64,000 nucleotides of DNA from Trebouxia sp. TZW2008 (lineage: Eukaryota > Chlorophyta > Trebouxiophyceae > Trebouxiales > Trebouxiaceae). Both the position numbers and the translations under genes were made by a program. Shown piece by piece: positions 62,222-64,000 of the stretch (position 1 is the stretch's first letter; each line of letters starts with the position of its first letter). The stretch is from assembly GCA_002118135.1 (NCBI GenBank), contig BDIU01000359.1, positions 1 through 64,000 of the forward strand. Direction: 5' to 3'. Below the pieces are notes generated by a model. The model saw only the letters and a list, made by a program, of their open reading frames with translations, ran no database searches and was not told where the DNA came from.

Positions 62222-63213
62222 AGCCTCTCTGCAAGGCCGCTGCCTGGGACTGCTCAGTCTAGCTTAACAAAGTCAAACCGACGTGCGTCAGCGCAAAATA
62301 TGGACCACAATCAGCAGTAACAGGTTTATTGGCCGGTTATGCCTGACGCTGCGCTTCTCGACAGCGAGCTGCTCAGGCCAGAAGCGTCAAGCCTGCCTGT
62401 CTGTCGGTGGCACAGCATCGGCAGCACAGCATGGCGCAGCATGATACTGAAGTCGTCACGTGTCTGAATGCAATTCCTACCTCACCTCAATGCTTGGATG
62501 CAGCTTGCTGTTTTGACCAGAATCAAGTGCATGTTCTAGCCTGGCTACTGAGTGCTGGCAAGCACAGTTTGCTTTGCCTGTCGTACAGTGAGTGAACTTC
62601 AAGCCTGCATGCCTGTCATCTCCAGATTAAACTTCTGCACTCACCCTTCAACAAAAGAGCACGCCTTGATGACAATTGAGCCTGTTACAATCTGCTTGTG
62701 ACAGCATGCGCACGAGCAACACCACAGAAAGACCTACAACTGACTTGAGGTTCAGAATTCGAATCTTTGCACATGCACACTGCGCAGGACCAAATCGACC
62801 AGGCAAAAACGGGGCTCAATCAGCGCTTGTCAGCGACCCCAATTGCTCTCAATGCCCTGTGCAGCAGACCCCTGTCTTGCAATGTGACCCTAAACAGTTC
62901 GCTGCACAGCAGCAACCAGGAAGATCTGACTCACGATCATGCTGTCGACGTAGCCCAGTTACTTCCGGCGTCTCTGCTCTAGTTGCGACATGCTGAGATG
63001 CATATTACATGAGCAATCTCTAGCATGTCAGCCCCAGTCATTTGGTGTCATCTTGCTCATGCTGTGTCCAGTACCAGCAAACTGACAAAGACTTACTACA
63101 CCATTCTGACCTTACTGCACCATTCAGACCTTGCTGCAAGCAGTGATCACAGACTGGCATATTACACTGACCATGCTGCAAAGAAGTGACAGCAGAATGG
63201 CCGTACAGCTTCA
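62222..63213. other. No supported gene
   Basis: Only short frames (for example 62676-62996 plus). The left part is the presumed upstream region of the minus-strand Ser/Pro-rich gene; the right part is the 3' flank of the glutathione S-transferase. TTACTGCACCATTCAGACCTTGC-like segments recur around 63090-63180. Confidence 0.4.
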
Positions 63214-64000
63214 TCACTTGTGGCTGCCCATCATATTCTTAGCCCAGGCAATCATTTCCTCCTTTTTCTTGGGGTCTCTTGCCATCTGCTTCTTGACATT
63301 TTCCTCTGGCACGTCAAGGCCCTTCTGCACAGCTGGCCGCTCCTCAATGCGCTGTAGCCATGCCTTCAAGTTTGGCAGATCATCAATCTCAACACCTGTT
63401 TCAAACAGCCTCAAAGGAATGTCTTGGAGTCAAGCGTATATGCAGGCTAGCATGTTCACACAGCCTCAAGGAATGTCTCAGAGTCATGCGTATGTGCAGG
63501 CTCGCATGATCACACAACCTCAAGGAACGTCTCAGAGTCATGCGTATATGCAGCTTCACGAGCTCCCTGATGTAATAGCTGCATGATGAGAATACTCTGC
63601 TGCCTTGACTGGTGGCTAAGCAGCATGCCTTATGTTATCCATGACATGCACTCTGCAAGCCAGGACGCAACACAAGGCTGACTCTCAAACGCATGCTGCC
63701 AATTTTGTTTTTCAATGCAAAACGCAACATGACAGCTCTTACCTTCTCAGTACCATCAGGGGATTGAGCATGAACATGCAGCTGGCATACCTGTTACCTC
63801 ACATTTGCGCGGGCACAGGTGTCACTTAATTAATGGTCCAATCAAGTCATTTGGTGCTCAATGATCTAACAGGTACTTGACCTAGCCACACAGCGAGGGC
63901 ACTCAATCACATTGCTACGACGCATACAGTGAACTGCGGCTGTCATTAGTGCTGTTGCAGAGGCTCTTGACCCTCTGCCTTCTCCTTACCAGCCCATAGA
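63214..64000 (-). CDS. Glutathione S-transferase, C-terminal end (gene continues past the window)
   Basis: The last exon is 63409-63214 on the minus strand (acceptor TTTGAG|G, phase 2). It reads LFETGVEIDDLPNLKAWLQR, then IEERPAVQKGLDVPEE and ends KKKEEMIAWAKNMMGSHK. The pattern DDLPNLKAWLQRIEERPAVQKGL is typical of the C-terminal helical domain of Ure2-like or beta/nu-type glutathione S-transferases (family knowledge), in which this helix packs near the hydrophobic substrate site. A possible upstream exon end lies at about 63740 (SPDGTEK|GTAAGA), and another donor near 63990. The N-terminal thioredoxin fold with the catalytic residue is outside the window or in small exons I could not place. 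Substrate unknown. Confidence 0.7.
63400..63560 (-). repeat. Three tandem copies (about 53 bp) of the GST last-exon acceptor
   Basis: CAGCCTCAAAGGAATGTCTTGGAGTCAAGCGTATATGCAGG and two near copies (about 63460 and 63513 onward) repeat the acceptor plus first bases of the last exon and its upstream intron. Only the copy adjoining 63409 leads into the conserved exon. Confidence 0.88.

Overview
The window is nuclear DNA of an intron-rich eukaryote, most likely a chlorophyte green alga. The genes are split into many short exons with GT-AG introns and TGCAG-type acceptors. TGTAA motifs, the usual algal polyadenylation signal, lie after two stop codons. One gene encodes a cell-surface protein with a long Pro/Ser/Ala tract like those of volvocine and trebouxiophyte wall proteins. 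No rRNA, tRNA, CRISPR array or bacterial operon was found. Exon models were built by hand from splice sites and reading-frame phase; in the four large genes all junctions keep frame.

Layout. 1-850: C-terminal part of a Fanzor (eukaryotic TnpB relative), plus strand. 991-1941: unrecognised ORF with an F-box-like start. 2938-5574 (minus): unidentified multi-exon gene, head-to-head with 5882-14022 (plus), a 14-exon CMTR2-type mRNA cap 2'-O-methyltransferase that also carries a G-patch and a SPOC-like C-terminus. 14160-15820: small, poorly resolved coding pieces. 16041-28003 (plus): 9-exon gene for a 2,612-residue type II membrane protein with a 670-residue Pro-rich stalk and about 1,100 residues of beta-type repeats. 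28975-30502 (minus): F-box/leucine-rich-repeat gene broken by three frameshifts. 31235-43338 (minus): complete 22-exon AP-2 alpha adaptin. 43741-60903 (plus): 20-exon giant coiled-coil protein (about 2,921 residues), head-to-head with AP-2 alpha. 61568-62179 (minus): Ser/Pro-rich nuclear-looking protein. 63214-64000 (minus): C-terminal end of a glutathione S-transferase.

The genes look like ordinary housekeeping and surface functions (RNA capping, endocytosis, cell wall or adhesion, cytoskeletal or Golgi scaffold), not a pathway. The striking property is structural. In at least five genes the introns hold tandem, partly decayed copies of the adjoining exon edge, splice site included (units from 53 to about 225 bp). 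Three of about 61 inferred introns appear to be GC-AG. CpG looks scarce overall but concentrated at presumed gene starts.
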